The position numbers were made by a program, and so were the translations under genes. This document shows, piece after piece, positions 1 through 5,890 of a stretch of DNA of 6,378 nt (position 1 is the first letter of the stretch; each line of letters opens with the position of its first letter). The notes beneath the pieces were generated by a model. It ran no database searches. It was given only the letters and a program-made list of their open reading frames with translations, and had not been told where the DNA came from. The DNA comes from Candidatus Woesearchaeota archaeon (lineage in GTDB: Archaea > Nanobdellota > Nanobdellia > Woesearchaeales > CG1-02-33-12), in assembly GCA_003561825.1 (NCBI GenBank), contig PWVO01000023.1, positions 1 to 6,378 on the forward strand, read 5' to 3'.

Positions 1-217
1 AAACACCGCCATATGGCCTCTCTGGCCTTTTCTTTGTTTTTGCCATGTTTTTCATCTTTACAGGCATCTCTCTCGGCACTCCGCTGAGCTCTTTCCTGCA
101 CATTGAGCATATAGCTTTAGCTGGCTTTCGCTCCTTGTAGTGTATCTTTACATTATTCCCCGGGAGCTTTGTGTAAACTCTCCTTAAAGACCTTGACTTG
201 TGCTTGCCTGCTGGCAT
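1..217 (-). CDS. rpl34e: Large-subunit ribosomal protein eL34 (L34e), C-terminus cut by window edge
   Basis: The first 72 residues of eL34, a protein of the archaeal and eukaryotic 50S/60S subunit, are visible; the gene runs off the left edge. The start MPAGKHKSRSLRR, the segment HYKERKPAKAICSMC and the run AKTKKRPERPYGG match the family closely. C37 and C40 form the first CxxC pair of the zinc ribbon found in the family; the second pair would lie beyond the edge. The reading frame was built by hand because the gene is incomplete. The ATG at 217-215 is chosen because the conserved N-terminus begins there and a good Shine-Dalgarno (GAGGT) lies 5 nt upstream. In many euryarchaea eL34 follows the DUF106 gene, as here. 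It is separated from that gene by 62 nt with promoter-like elements, so it may have its own transcript. Confidence 0.95.
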   Translation of the reverse strand, partial: MPAGKHKSRSLRRVYTKLPGNNVKIHYKERKPAKAICSMCRKELSGVPREMPVKMKNMAKTKKRPERPYGGV

Positions 218-222
218 TTTTA

Positions 223-227
223 ACCTC
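223..227 (-). promoter_or_regulatory. Shine-Dalgarno site of eL34
   Basis: On the minus strand the leader reads AGAGGTTAAAAATG. GAGGT is complementary to the archaeal 16S rRNA 3' end and is followed by a 5-nt spacer before the ATG at 217. It supports the chosen eL34 start. Confidence 0.7.
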
Positions 228-242
228 TAGTATTATTATCAT

Positions 243-255
243 GGGGTAAAACCCC
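243..255. repeat. Short perfect palindrome GGGGT-3 nt-ACCCC
   Basis: A 5-bp perfect inverted repeat with a 3-nt loop lies between the TATA-like element and the eL34 start codon. It is G/C-rich in an otherwise AT-rich gap. It could be a small hairpin or a protein-binding operator overlapping the transcription start region; it may also be chance, given its short arms. Confidence 0.4.
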
Positions 256-258
256 TTG

Positions 259-266
259 TTTAAAAA
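259..266 (-). promoter_or_regulatory. Candidate TATA box for eL34 (or T-rich terminator of the upstream operon)
   Basis: The minus strand reads AGCTTTTTAAACAAGG just after the DUF106 stop codon. TTTTTAAA resembles an archaeal TATA element, and a start site about 25 nt downstream would fall near 235-240, giving a leader of about 20 nt that contains the Shine-Dalgarno. This lies in the only sizeable intergenic gap of the window, which makes a promoter plausible. The T5 tract could equally act as a U-rich archaeal terminator for the operon that ends at 280, or serve both roles. No clear purine-rich BRE precedes it. Confidence 0.35.
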
Positions 267-279
267 GCTTTTGGGAAGC

Positions 280-1056
280 CTAAACCACCTTAAGTGCTTT
301 CCTGAGCACTGTGCTGAATATCATTGAGAATATGATATAAGCCCATATCCAGCCAATGCCAAATGGCCTGAATAGCTCATTGTCAATCCTTATTGTTCTT
401 AATCCTGAATCATCATTTATTTTTGTCTCAGGCCTCTCAAATTCCTGGCCTTCTGTTATTATAAGGCTCTTGCTGTAATCCCTGCCTTCAAAAGAAAAGG
501 TGAGCACATAATTTCCTTCTGGACCCCGCATCCTGAAAACTGCTTTTCCAACCCAGTTTGTGCCAAGAAATCTCTGCACACCTATTCTCTCAATCTCAAG
601 TGTCTCCCTGCTAATGAATTCAATCTTATCTTCTGGATATGCCTCAATTGAGACATCTTTGCCTGCAGCCTCTTCATCAAAAGTAAGTGTTACAGTGAAT
701 TCCTCCCCTGGAGCAATGGGCATGTACATGCTTGCATTGAGCCAGCCAAATATTATAATTAAAGGCAAAAATGTGTAAAGCAGTGGCTTGAATGAGTGCC
801 TCATGAACTCAAAGTTTTTTTCCATTGCCTTTTTCTGTATCTGCATCACTTTCTTGGGATCGTCCTTGATTGAGCGCATCTCCTTGTTGTAACTGTTAAG
901 CTCTTCTTTAAGGGCCTTCATTGCTTTCTGGTTGCTTGTGTATTTGTGGATAATTGTTGTAAAAACTGTTATTATCAAGGCAATTATCATCAGACCGAGA
1001 ACAGGATGAAGCCTGATAATTGGCAGAAAAACCGGGTCAAGTATTGACTGGAGCAT
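280..1056 (-). CDS. DUF106 membrane protein, archaeal YidC/EMC3/TMCO1-like insertase
   Basis: This 258-residue protein has the DUF106 layout. TM1 lies at about 17-37, followed by a charged cytoplasmic coiled-coil at about 41-85 rich in K, E, M and Q (KAMKALKEELNSYNKEM), TM2 at about 90-108, a soluble segment at about 112-228, and TM3 at about 232-252. The family belongs to the Oxa1/YidC/EMC3/TMCO1 superfamily and is thought to insert membrane proteins together with the ribosome and SecY. Its place directly after secY fits this: the SecY stop TAA and this ATG abut with no gap, so translation is probably coupled. The segment between TM2 and TM3 is long and rich in alternating hydrophobic residues (EFTVTLTF, GNYVLTFSFEG), suggesting an extracytoplasmic beta-sandwich. 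Family assignment is confident; the insertase role is inferred from the family. Confidence 0.88.
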   Translation of the reverse strand: MLQSILDPVFLPIIRLHPVLGLMIIALIITVFTTIIHKYTSNQKAMKALKEELNSYNKEMRSIKDDPKKVMQIQKKAMEKNFEFMRHSFKPLLYTFLPLIIIFGWLNASMYMPIAPGEEFTVTLTFDEEAAGKDVSIEAYPEDKIEFISRETLEIERIGVQRFLGTNWVGKAVFRMRGPEGNYVLTFSFEGRDYSKSLIITEGQEFERPETKINDDSGLRTIRIDNELFRPFGIGWIWAYIIFSMIFSTVLRKALKVV

Positions 1057-2448
1057 TTACTCCCCTCCCATGAACTTTCTCATCATGGGGTTCATGTCCA
1101 TCATGTGCTGCTTGGAGATATCCTCATAAAGCCTGTAGATAATCATCACTGCGAGAAGAATTCCTGTGCCGCTTACAAGCGCTCCTGTAAGGTCAGCTAT
1201 TGAAGCAAGAAATCCTATTGCTATTGCACCCATTATTGTAAGAGGGTGAATATACCTGTTCAGCAAGTGCTCAAGTATTCTCTCGTCTTTCCTAAAGCCT
1301 GGAATCTGGAGCCCAGAGGCCATTATCTGCCTGGCCTGGCTTCTTGCATCCATGCCTGCTGTCTGCACCCAGAATACTGAAAAGATAACACAACCCAAAA
1401 TCATTATAAGCATGTATATAAGGGCCTGGCCTATGTCAGAAGGCACTACATTTCCTGCAACGATTCTTCCTACTATGTTAGGGGCATTGATCCATGCAAC
1501 AAGCCCTGACTGGGGCACACCATTTGAGAATGTTCCGAGTATAGGCCATCCCCTGCTTTCAAGAAGAGTGGCAAAAAGCTGTATGTTTGCCATTAATGCT
1601 GAAACAAGTATAACTGGAATTACACCTGTGTACATAAATGAAAGGGGCCACCTTATTCCATATCCACGCACCCTGCCGAAGCTTAATGGGATTTCAATTT
1701 TCATTGCCTGGGCATAAACTGCAATTGCAAATACAACAGCTGTAGCAATTATTGCAGCAACCATAAGGCCTGCTGTGCCCGGCTCACCTGCTGCAAGTGC
1801 CTGGAAAAATGCAGGTATTGCCCCAACTGAAAACTCTGTGCCTGCAACCTTTACTGGAGACAGTGCCCTTACAAAAAGGCTCTGGCTTACTCCTGCTGCA
1901 ATAAACAGCGAAATTCCTGAGCCAAAGCCCCATTTTGTTACAACTTCATCCATAAAAAGTATTATCAGGCCGCCGAGGAAAAGCTGGAATATCAATATCA
2001 GCTGAAGCTGCATGTACACTGCTGTTCCTGCAAGCTCAGGAGGAGGGGCAAGCCCGCCCATTACAACAAATATAGCTGCCTCTACTATTATTATTATAAT
2101 TGAAAGCAGCTTCTGTATGCCCTGAAAGCGCCTTTTGCCCTCGTGTGTCGTAAGATCCATTTTCAGGATCCCTGATCCATTCAAGAGCTGAAGTATGATG
2201 GATGCTGTGACTATTGGGCCTATGCCAAGAGAAACAATTGAGCCAAAGTTAGCTGCAAGAACTGTTGAAAGGTACTCAAACTGCTCAAGAGCATTATGGC
2301 CAAGCCCGAAAAGGGGGATTGCGCCCAATATGAAAAAAAGAACAAGGACTATGATTGTCCACTTCAGCTTCTCCTTAAAAGGAAGCCTTTTCTGGGTAGG
2401 CCCTGATACCTCAGGCAGGTTGTATATTATGTTATCGACCAATGACAT
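1057..2448 (-). CDS. secY: Preprotein translocase channel subunit SecY
   Basis: SecY forms the protein-conducting channel of the Sec translocon in the cytoplasmic membrane (archaeal equivalent of Sec61 alpha). The 463 residues are a normal archaeal length, with about ten membrane segments. Visible hallmarks are the N-terminal cytoplasmic helix and TM1 (FKEKLKWTIIVLVLFFILG, 24-42), the plug region after it, GIGPIVTASIILQLL of TM2 (75-89), TKWGFGSGISLFI (171-183), the cytoplasmic loop 6/7 EIPLSFGRVRGYG (252-264) that contacts the ribosome, and QIPGFRKDER (381-390) in the last large cytoplasmic loop. It lies 8 nt after the uL15 stop, the classic uL15-secY linkage, and abuts the DUF106 gene downstream. 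The adk gene that often follows secY in euryarchaea is not present. No broken or missing segment is seen. Confidence 0.98.
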   Translation of the reverse strand: MSLVDNIIYNLPEVSGPTQKRLPFKEKLKWTIIVLVLFFILGAIPLFGLGHNALEQFEYLSTVLAANFGSIVSLGIGPIVTASIILQLLNGSGILKMDLTTHEGKRRFQGIQKLLSIIIIIVEAAIFVVMGGLAPPPELAGTAVYMQLQLILIFQLFLGGLIILFMDEVVTKWGFGSGISLFIAAGVSQSLFVRALSPVKVAGTEFSVGAIPAFFQALAAGEPGTAGLMVAAIIATAVVFAIAVYAQAMKIEIPLSFGRVRGYGIRWPLSFMYTGVIPVILVSALMANIQLFATLLESRGWPILGTFSNGVPQSGLVAWINAPNIVGRIVAGNVVPSDIGQALIYMLIMILGCVIFSVFWVQTAGMDARSQARQIMASGLQIPGFRKDERILEHLLNRYIHPLTIMGAIAIGFLASIADLTGALVSGTGILLAVMIIYRLYEDISKQHMMDMNPMMRKFMGGE

Positions 2449-2456
2449 TTTGAAGT

Positions 2457-2939
2457 TCAGCTTTGTTTTGTTTTTTGCTGCTCAATCAGATTTTTGTCCT
2501 CAAATAAAACAGAGCCTCCTGCTTTTTCTATTTTCTCAACTGCTTTTTTTGAAGCGAGCCTGCACTTAATGTTGAGCTTTTTTTCTGTTTTTCCTGATCC
2601 GAGCAGCTTGTTAAAACCTAGTTTTGCAAGATCTATTGAATATGATTCTCCGGATTTTTCAATAAGTTTCTGCGATATATATTTATCAATGTTCTGGTCA
2701 ATTATGCCGATGTTTACAGGAAGTGCTTTAATTTTAACTCCGTGCATCTTAAATCCGTGCCTGCCGAAATACTTTCTGTCTTTCCATATGGAAGGCTTTT
2801 TTGCATCTCCTCTCTTGCCTGTTCCGGCCATGCCTCTTCCTCCCCTGGAGCCGGCGCCCCTGTGCTTTTTCATTGCACCCCAGCCGTGGGTTTTTGATCC
2901 CCTAAGCTTCCTGCATTTTTTTGTTCTGTTAGTTATCAT
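2457..2939 (-). CDS. rpl15: Large-subunit ribosomal protein uL15 (archaeal L15)
   Basis: uL15 binds 23S rRNA and acts late in large-subunit assembly. The 160-residue protein begins MITNRTKKCRKLRGSKTHGWG and carries the glycine/arginine-rich rRNA-binding stretch GAGSRGGRGMAG (28-39), then KYFGRHGF. The C-terminal half, with LGSGKTEKKLNIK and KKAVEKIEKAGGSV, is the globular end. The reading frame stays open 42 codons further upstream into the HD gene, but that extension has no family resemblance. The ATG at 2939-2937 is preferred: it matches the family start, follows the HD stop by one base (TAA-A-ATG) and has AAGGA about 8 nt upstream. The gene is somewhat more AT-rich than secY. Its usual upstream neighbour uL30 is displaced by the HD gene. 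Confidence 0.96.
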   Translation of the reverse strand: MITNRTKKCRKLRGSKTHGWGAMKKHRGAGSRGGRGMAGTGKRGDAKKPSIWKDRKYFGRHGFKMHGVKIKALPVNIGIIDQNIDKYISQKLIEKSGESYSIDLAKLGFNKLLGSGKTEKKLNIKCRLASKKAVEKIEKAGGSVLFEDKNLIEQQKTKQS

Positions 2940-2940
2940 T

Positions 2941-3546
2941 TTATGTTCCTTCAATTTTTTCAAAGAACTCTTCAGCTGCTTTAAAATATTTTTCCCCAAA
3001 TTCTCTTCCGCTTCTGGTCTGTAAATCATTATAAGCAGCAAAAGCAGAGTCTTTAGCACCTTCAATTGAGTCCAAAAAATCTTTTCCGCTCTTTGTCCTT
3101 AGATAAATTAATTTTGCAATACCAAACGGAGAAAACAAGTCAATCATGTCTGCATCATAGATGATTTTTGCTTCTTTCGCGTTTGGTCTTGGGAAGTCAA
3201 AAGTCCTTCCAACTTTTTTTAATTCTGATAACCAAAATTTGCATGGCGGTCCCATGTGGGCTTCAATAATATGGCATATCTCTTTAGTTTTTTGGGTATC
3301 AGCTTGTAGTTTATTTAATAAATCCTCTGCAATTTTAACACCCAAACTATGATGATTTATTGGAGTGCTATTTTTATCTGATTTTCCTATGTCATGGAGC
3401 CATGCTGCAATTTCAACAACCTCTTTGTCTGCTCCTTCTTTTTCTGCCAAAGCTAAAGCTATTTTAACAACATTTTTAGTATGCATATAATTTAATTCAT
3501 CTAAATTTTTTCTTGCAAATTCTTTAATTTGTTTAATATCAATCAT
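2941..3546 (-). CDS. HD-domain metal-dependent phosphohydrolase, YedJ-like, inserted in ribosomal operon
   Basis: This 201-residue soluble protein has the HD superfamily signature: H22 (MHTKNVV), H51-D52 in AAWLHDIG, H65-H66, H97 in IIEAHMG, and the late aspartate motif EAKIIYDADMIDLFSPFGIAKL (D131, D133, D136), which resembles the YedJ/uncharacterised HD hydrolase group. These residues would bind one or two metals for hydrolysis of a phosphoester, possibly a nucleotide; the substrate cannot be told from sequence. It directly abuts uL30 (TGA then ATG, no gap) and is followed by uL15 after one base, so it is embedded in the operon and probably co-translated. AGGATGG at the end of uL30 may be its ribosome binding site. 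Its DNA is visibly more AT-rich than most neighbours (about 33% GC in a hand-counted 60-nt sample versus about 55% in one from secY), suggesting later acquisition. All key residues are present, so it looks active. Confidence 0.85.
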   Translation of the reverse strand: MIDIKQIKEFARKNLDELNYMHTKNVVKIALALAEKEGADKEVVEIAAWLHDIGKSDKNSTPINHHSLGVKIAEDLLNKLQADTQKTKEICHIIEAHMGPPCKFWLSELKKVGRTFDFPRPNAKEAKIIYDADMIDLFSPFGIAKLIYLRTKSGKDFLDSIEGAKDSAFAAYNDLQTRSGREFGEKYFKAAEEFFEKIEGT

Positions 3547-3990
3547 TCAAACCATCCTTTTGATGAGGTCATTTATTTTTTCTTTCCTGTTGCCAAGGGC
3601 CCCTCCAACTGAGAAAGGCGTCTTGATTCCTTTTCTCTCAAAACCTCCTTTTGGAGGACTTAGCCGGAAATGCCTTTTGTATTTTTTATTGCCATAAGTT
3701 ATGAATCTATTGTACTTGATTTTCTCTTTGCTGTCCTGCTCCCTGCCTTTGTAGGCCTGGCCTCTCTTCTCGATAAGCATCTTATATGTCTCAGGGTCTA
3801 TCTCACCCCAGGTTACATAATCTTTCACCTTTCTTATCATGCCAAGCTGGGAGCTGTCTATCACAGCGCAGTAATTGCTTCTGTAAAGGCAAAGCATTGA
3901 CAGAGTGTCCTTTATTCCTTTTTCTATTCCAGTCACACCCCTTAGCCTGATTACTGCAAGGGGCTTTGATTCTTTTTTCTGGTCCCTCAT
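3547..3990 (-). CDS. rpl30: Large-subunit ribosomal protein uL30 (archaeal L30)
   Basis: This 147-residue protein is of the long archaeal/eukaryotic L7/L30 type (bacterial L30 is about 60). It has the core PLAVIRLRG (10-18), then KDTLSMLCLYRSNYCAVID, LGMIRKVKDYVTWGEI (49-64), and the C-terminal archaeal part FRLSPPKGGF (108-117) and SVGGALGNRKEKINDLI. The middle region (about 80-105) is shorter than in typical archaeal members. The start is the ATG at 3990-3988: it precedes the conserved core and has GAGG 9 nt upstream. A TTG 15 codons further upstream stays in frame but adds only a basic tract lying within the uS5 gene. The uS5 frame continues over the first 188 nt of this gene in another frame. 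The stop abuts the HD gene start. Confidence 0.96.
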   Translation of the reverse strand: MRDQKKESKPLAVIRLRGVTGIEKGIKDTLSMLCLYRSNYCAVIDSSQLGMIRKVKDYVTWGEIDPETYKMLIEKRGQAYKGREQDSKEKIKYNRFITYGNKKYKRHFRLSPPKGGFERKGIKTPFSVGGALGNRKEKINDLIKRMV

Positions 3991-4858
3991 TTTTCTCTGC
4001 CTCTTCAGCTGCCTGTGGCTTTTTTTCTGGCGCAACTGCCTCTTCTGCCTTTATTTTTCTTTTGATTGAAGCTATCATTCCTTCTTCTTCCTCAGGCTCT
4101 GGCTGCTCATCAGCCTGTTTTGTTTTTAAAGCTCCGTCAAGGACCCCCATTACCTCAAAATATCTGGGGTTTACTTTTGTTGTGCTGAGCTTCTGAAGAG
4201 CATCAAAGCATGCCACAATAAGGTTTGTCTTGACTTTTGTCTGGCCTCTTGTTTTTGACCACACATCCCTTATGCCTGCCAGCGCAAGAATTTTCTGGCA
4301 TTCTGACTCCACGCAAAGGCCCTTTCCCCTTGGGGCTGGCATGAGCTTTATTATGCTTGAACCGCATTTTGACTCAACTGCAAATGGGATTGTGTGCGGG
4401 TTTCCGCAGCTGCACTCCCATGATCCGCAGCCTCTCCTGATCCTGATTAAGTTAAGCTTGGCATTCCTTATGGCCTTCTCCCTGGCAGGCACTGTTTCCC
4501 TGCTCTTGCCATAGCCAATTCCTATGTAGCCGTTCTCGTTGCCAACTACTGCAAATGCAGCAAACTTTGGCTTGTTGCCCTCTCTTGTCTTTTTCTGGGT
4601 CTGCCTGAAGACACGCCTCTGGCCTCCGCCGAATTTTCCTTTTGACTGGCCTATAAGCAAAAGCTCTGTCTTTAGGTCAGGTATAAGTGTTTCAACTATC
4701 TCTGGCTCAAGTATTCTTATTCCATTGTCAATAAGATAATCAATGTCTGTAATCTCGCCGGACTTGACTTTTTTTCCTGCATCTGTCTTAGGTGTCCAGG
4801 AATCTGTGTCAAACTGCTTCTCGCCTGCCTGCCCTGAGCTGTTATCTTCTTTCTTCAT
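3803..4858 (-). CDS. rps5: Small-subunit ribosomal protein uS5 with charged tail; frame runs on into uL30 (probable frameshift)
   Basis: uS5 is a 30S protein needed for decoding accuracy. The conserved part covers residues 1-243: GGGQRRVFRQ and KFAAFAVVGNENGYIGIGYGK (double-stranded-RNA-binding-like N-domain), the archaeal RRGCGSWECSCGNPHTIPF (141-159), then MPAPRGKGLCVE, LALAGIRDVWSKTRGQTK and FDALQKLSTTKV. Residues 244-290 form an added acidic/lysine/alanine tail (QPEPEEEE, PEKKPQAAEEAEK). From 291 to 351 the frame overlaps uL30 in another phase and yields an unrelated cysteine- and arginine-containing sequence, so that part is probably not real. One additional A in the A5 run at 3990-3994 would end the protein as EKK-stop, about 290 residues, with an ATGA overlap with uL30. 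Family members are usually about 210-230 residues. The start ATG at 4858 follows the uL18 stop by one base and has GAAGGT upstream. Confidence 0.93.
   Translation of the reverse strand: MKKEDNSSGQAGEKQFDTDSWTPKTDAGKKVKSGEITDIDYLIDNGIRILEPEIVETLIPDLKTELLLIGQSKGKFGGGQRRVFRQTQKKTREGNKPKFAAFAVVGNENGYIGIGYGKSRETVPAREKAIRNAKLNLIRIRRGCGSWECSCGNPHTIPFAVESKCGSSIIKLMPAPRGKGLCVESECQKILALAGIRDVWSKTRGQTKVKTNLIVACFDALQKLSTTKVNPRYFEVMGVLDGALKTKQADEQPEPEEEEGMIASIKRKIKAEEAVAPEKKPQAAEEAEKNEGPEKRIKAPCSNQAKGCDWNRKRNKGHSVNALPLQKQLLRCDRQLPAWHDKKGERLCNLG
3990..4004 (-). other. Putative frameshift or slippage site at end of uS5
   Basis: In the third frame a TGA overlaps the uL30 ATG as ATGA. The same frame is closed upstream by a TGA at 4007-4005. 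A frame change from uS5 into the TGA-ending frame must therefore occur within about 15 nt, and the only homopolymer there is the A5 run (3990-3994). An extra A, or a -1 slip on AAAAA, gives uS5 ending Glu-Lys-Lys. This may be a sequence error, transcriptional slippage or a real mutation. Confidence 0.5.
3997..4045 (-). repeat. In-frame direct repeat of GAAGAGGCAG in uS5 tail
   Basis: The 10-nt unit GAAGAGGCAG occurs at 4045-4036 and again at 4006-3997, 39 nt (13 codons) apart, encoding the repeated Ala-Glu-Glu-Ala of the uS5 tail. The second copy supplies the uL30 Shine-Dalgarno. The tail may have grown by duplication. Confidence 0.5.
4000..4003 (-). promoter_or_regulatory. Shine-Dalgarno GAGG that decides the uL30 start
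   Basis: The minus strand reads GAAGAGGCAGAGAAAAATG. GAGG lies 9 nt before the ATG at 3990 and favours this start over the upstream in-frame TTG. It is inside the uS5 tail coding sequence, so uL30 initiation would occur on a region still being translated. Confidence 0.55.
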
Positions 4859-4859
4859 T

Positions 4860-5444
4860 TTATTTTACCTTCATTATCTTGCTTTTTACAGCCTCGAACT
4901 GCTTTGGGATATCTTCCGGGGCTGCATGCTTGAGGCATCTTGAAAATGCCTTCTCATATTTTTCATTGCTCTCGCTTTTGAGCTTTTGAGCGTAATCTGA
5001 GATGTGCTTGCCTGTAATCCTTTCCTCAGGCGGGAATATCTCTTCTGAGCACGGAACTTTTAAACCTGCATCAACAGCTCCCTTTAGAGCAGCATATACT
5101 CTTGATCCTTTCATATGCGTGTTAAGGCCAATGTCAGCAACAGCCTCTTTGACCCCTTTTTCCATGGCTCTCTTTCCGAGGAGAAGACCTGTGAGATATG
5201 CAGAGGGAATATTTCCTCTGTTCATTGTATAGCCCATTGCAGCAAGCTCTCTTGACTTTGCTGAGGCTATCACCTTGTCTCCTTTGGGGCTGTACTCAAC
5301 TGCCTGCACAGTTATGTTTGAAAGTGACTTTCTTATGACTATCCTTGGCTTCTCTGACAAAAGAAGAGCAATCCTGCTCCTGTAGTTTGTCTTTCTTTCT
5401 CTCTTCCTCTTCATACCCACTTTATGAATCTTATTCTTCGGCAT
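4860..5444 (-). CDS. rpl18: Large-subunit ribosomal protein uL18 (archaeal L18)
   Basis: uL18 binds 5S rRNA and helps form the central protuberance of the large subunit. The 194 residues match archaeal/eukaryotic L5/L18: KRKRERKTNYRSRIALLLSEKPRIVIRKSL near the N-terminus (written here in two parts: KRKRERKTNYRSRIA and LLLSEKPRIVIRKSL), then KSRELAAMGY (63-72), AYLTGLLLGKRA (82-93), DIGLNTHMKGSRVYAALKGA (104-123) and DAGLKVPCSEEIFPPEERI (125-143). I choose the ATG at 5444, 14 nt inside eL19, because MPKNKIHKVG leads straight into the conserved basic region. An ATG 7 codons further upstream (5465) is possible but would overlap eL19 by 35 nt and adds unconserved STAWLK. The stop is one base before the uS5 start. 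Confidence 0.95.
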   Translation of the reverse strand: MPKNKIHKVGMKRKRERKTNYRSRIALLLSEKPRIVIRKSLSNITVQAVEYSPKGDKVIASAKSRELAAMGYTMNRGNIPSAYLTGLLLGKRAMEKGVKEAVADIGLNTHMKGSRVYAALKGAVDAGLKVPCSEEIFPPEERITGKHISDYAQKLKSESNEKYEKAFSRCLKHAAPEDIPKQFEAVKSKIMKVK

Positions 5445-5889
5445 TTTCAACCATGCTGTGCTCATTTATGTATATCTTGATGTGCTTTCTGCTCCTGAAA
5501 AACCCGCCCTTCACTTTTGAGTAAAGCTGCTGGTATGATTTTTTGCTTATTATTCCTTTTTCCTTAAGCTCTGTTATGAAGCTTCTCTGGAGCCTTACTT
5601 TTTTCATCCATGACTCTTTTTGCGGCTCTCTTGCAGAGTGCTTGCCTTTTTTTGACCCATGGCCTTTTCTTCTTCCCTTGGATCTCTGGACTTTTATCTT
5701 GTTTGCCCTTGCCCTTGAGACCCCTTTCTTGTTTTCTCTTGTTATTGCCTTGTCACTTATAAGCTCGCGGATGTCTTTTTTTGTTATAGCTTCCTTTATG
5801 TCTTCAAGCCTTTCTGGGTCAAAAACAATTCTCTTTCCTGAGCATTTCAGCAGCCCTGCTGAAAGCCTTTTCTGGTTTTTTAAGTCCAT
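5431..5889 (-). CDS. rpl19e: Large-subunit ribosomal protein eL19 (L19e)
   Basis: eL19 is an archaeal/eukaryotic large-subunit protein that helps form a bridge between subunits. The 152 residues are the usual archaeal length. The N-terminus MDLKNQKRLSAGLLKCSGKR and RIVFDPERLEDIKEAITKKD match the family's globular domain. The basic middle RSKGRRKGHGSKKGK (about 69-83) is the rRNA-binding linker, and the C-terminal helix contains RGFF-like KGGFFRSRKHIKIYI. It starts one base after the eL32 stop (TAA-A-ATG) and overlaps the uL18 start by 14 nt, so it is likely coupled to both. Confidence 0.97.
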   Translation of the reverse strand: MDLKNQKRLSAGLLKCSGKRIVFDPERLEDIKEAITKKDIRELISDKAITRENKKGVSRARANKIKVQRSKGRRKGHGSKKGKHSAREPQKESWMKKVRLQRSFITELKEKGIISKKSYQQLYSKVKGGFFRSRKHIKIYINEHSMVENAEE

Positions 5890-5890
5890 T

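Noticed and set aside
141..159. Cys-rich segment RRGCGSWECSCGNPH in uS5 (residues 141-155, not window bases) as an unusual zinc site
   Set aside because: This motif is normal in archaeal and eukaryotic uS5, so it is not a novelty.
2494..3024. A 176-codon plus-strand open frame opposite uL15 and the HD gene
   Set aside because: It spans the junction of two well-supported minus-strand genes and its Phe/Ser/Pro-rich translation matches nothing; it is an antisense shadow.
2940..3065. 42-codon upstream extension of uL15
   Set aside because: It overlaps the end of the HD gene in another frame. The family start MITNRTKKCRKLRG lies at 2939 with a good ribosome binding site.
3991..4035. TTG start extending uL30 by 15 codons
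   Set aside because: The extension (RQKKSHRQLKRQRK) is a frame-shifted reading of the uS5 tail. The ATG at 3990 has a Shine-Dalgarno and precedes the conserved core.
5445..5465. Upstream ATG for uL18 adding 7 residues
   Set aside because: It would increase the overlap with eL19 to 35 nt and adds residues not resembling the family. It cannot be fully excluded.
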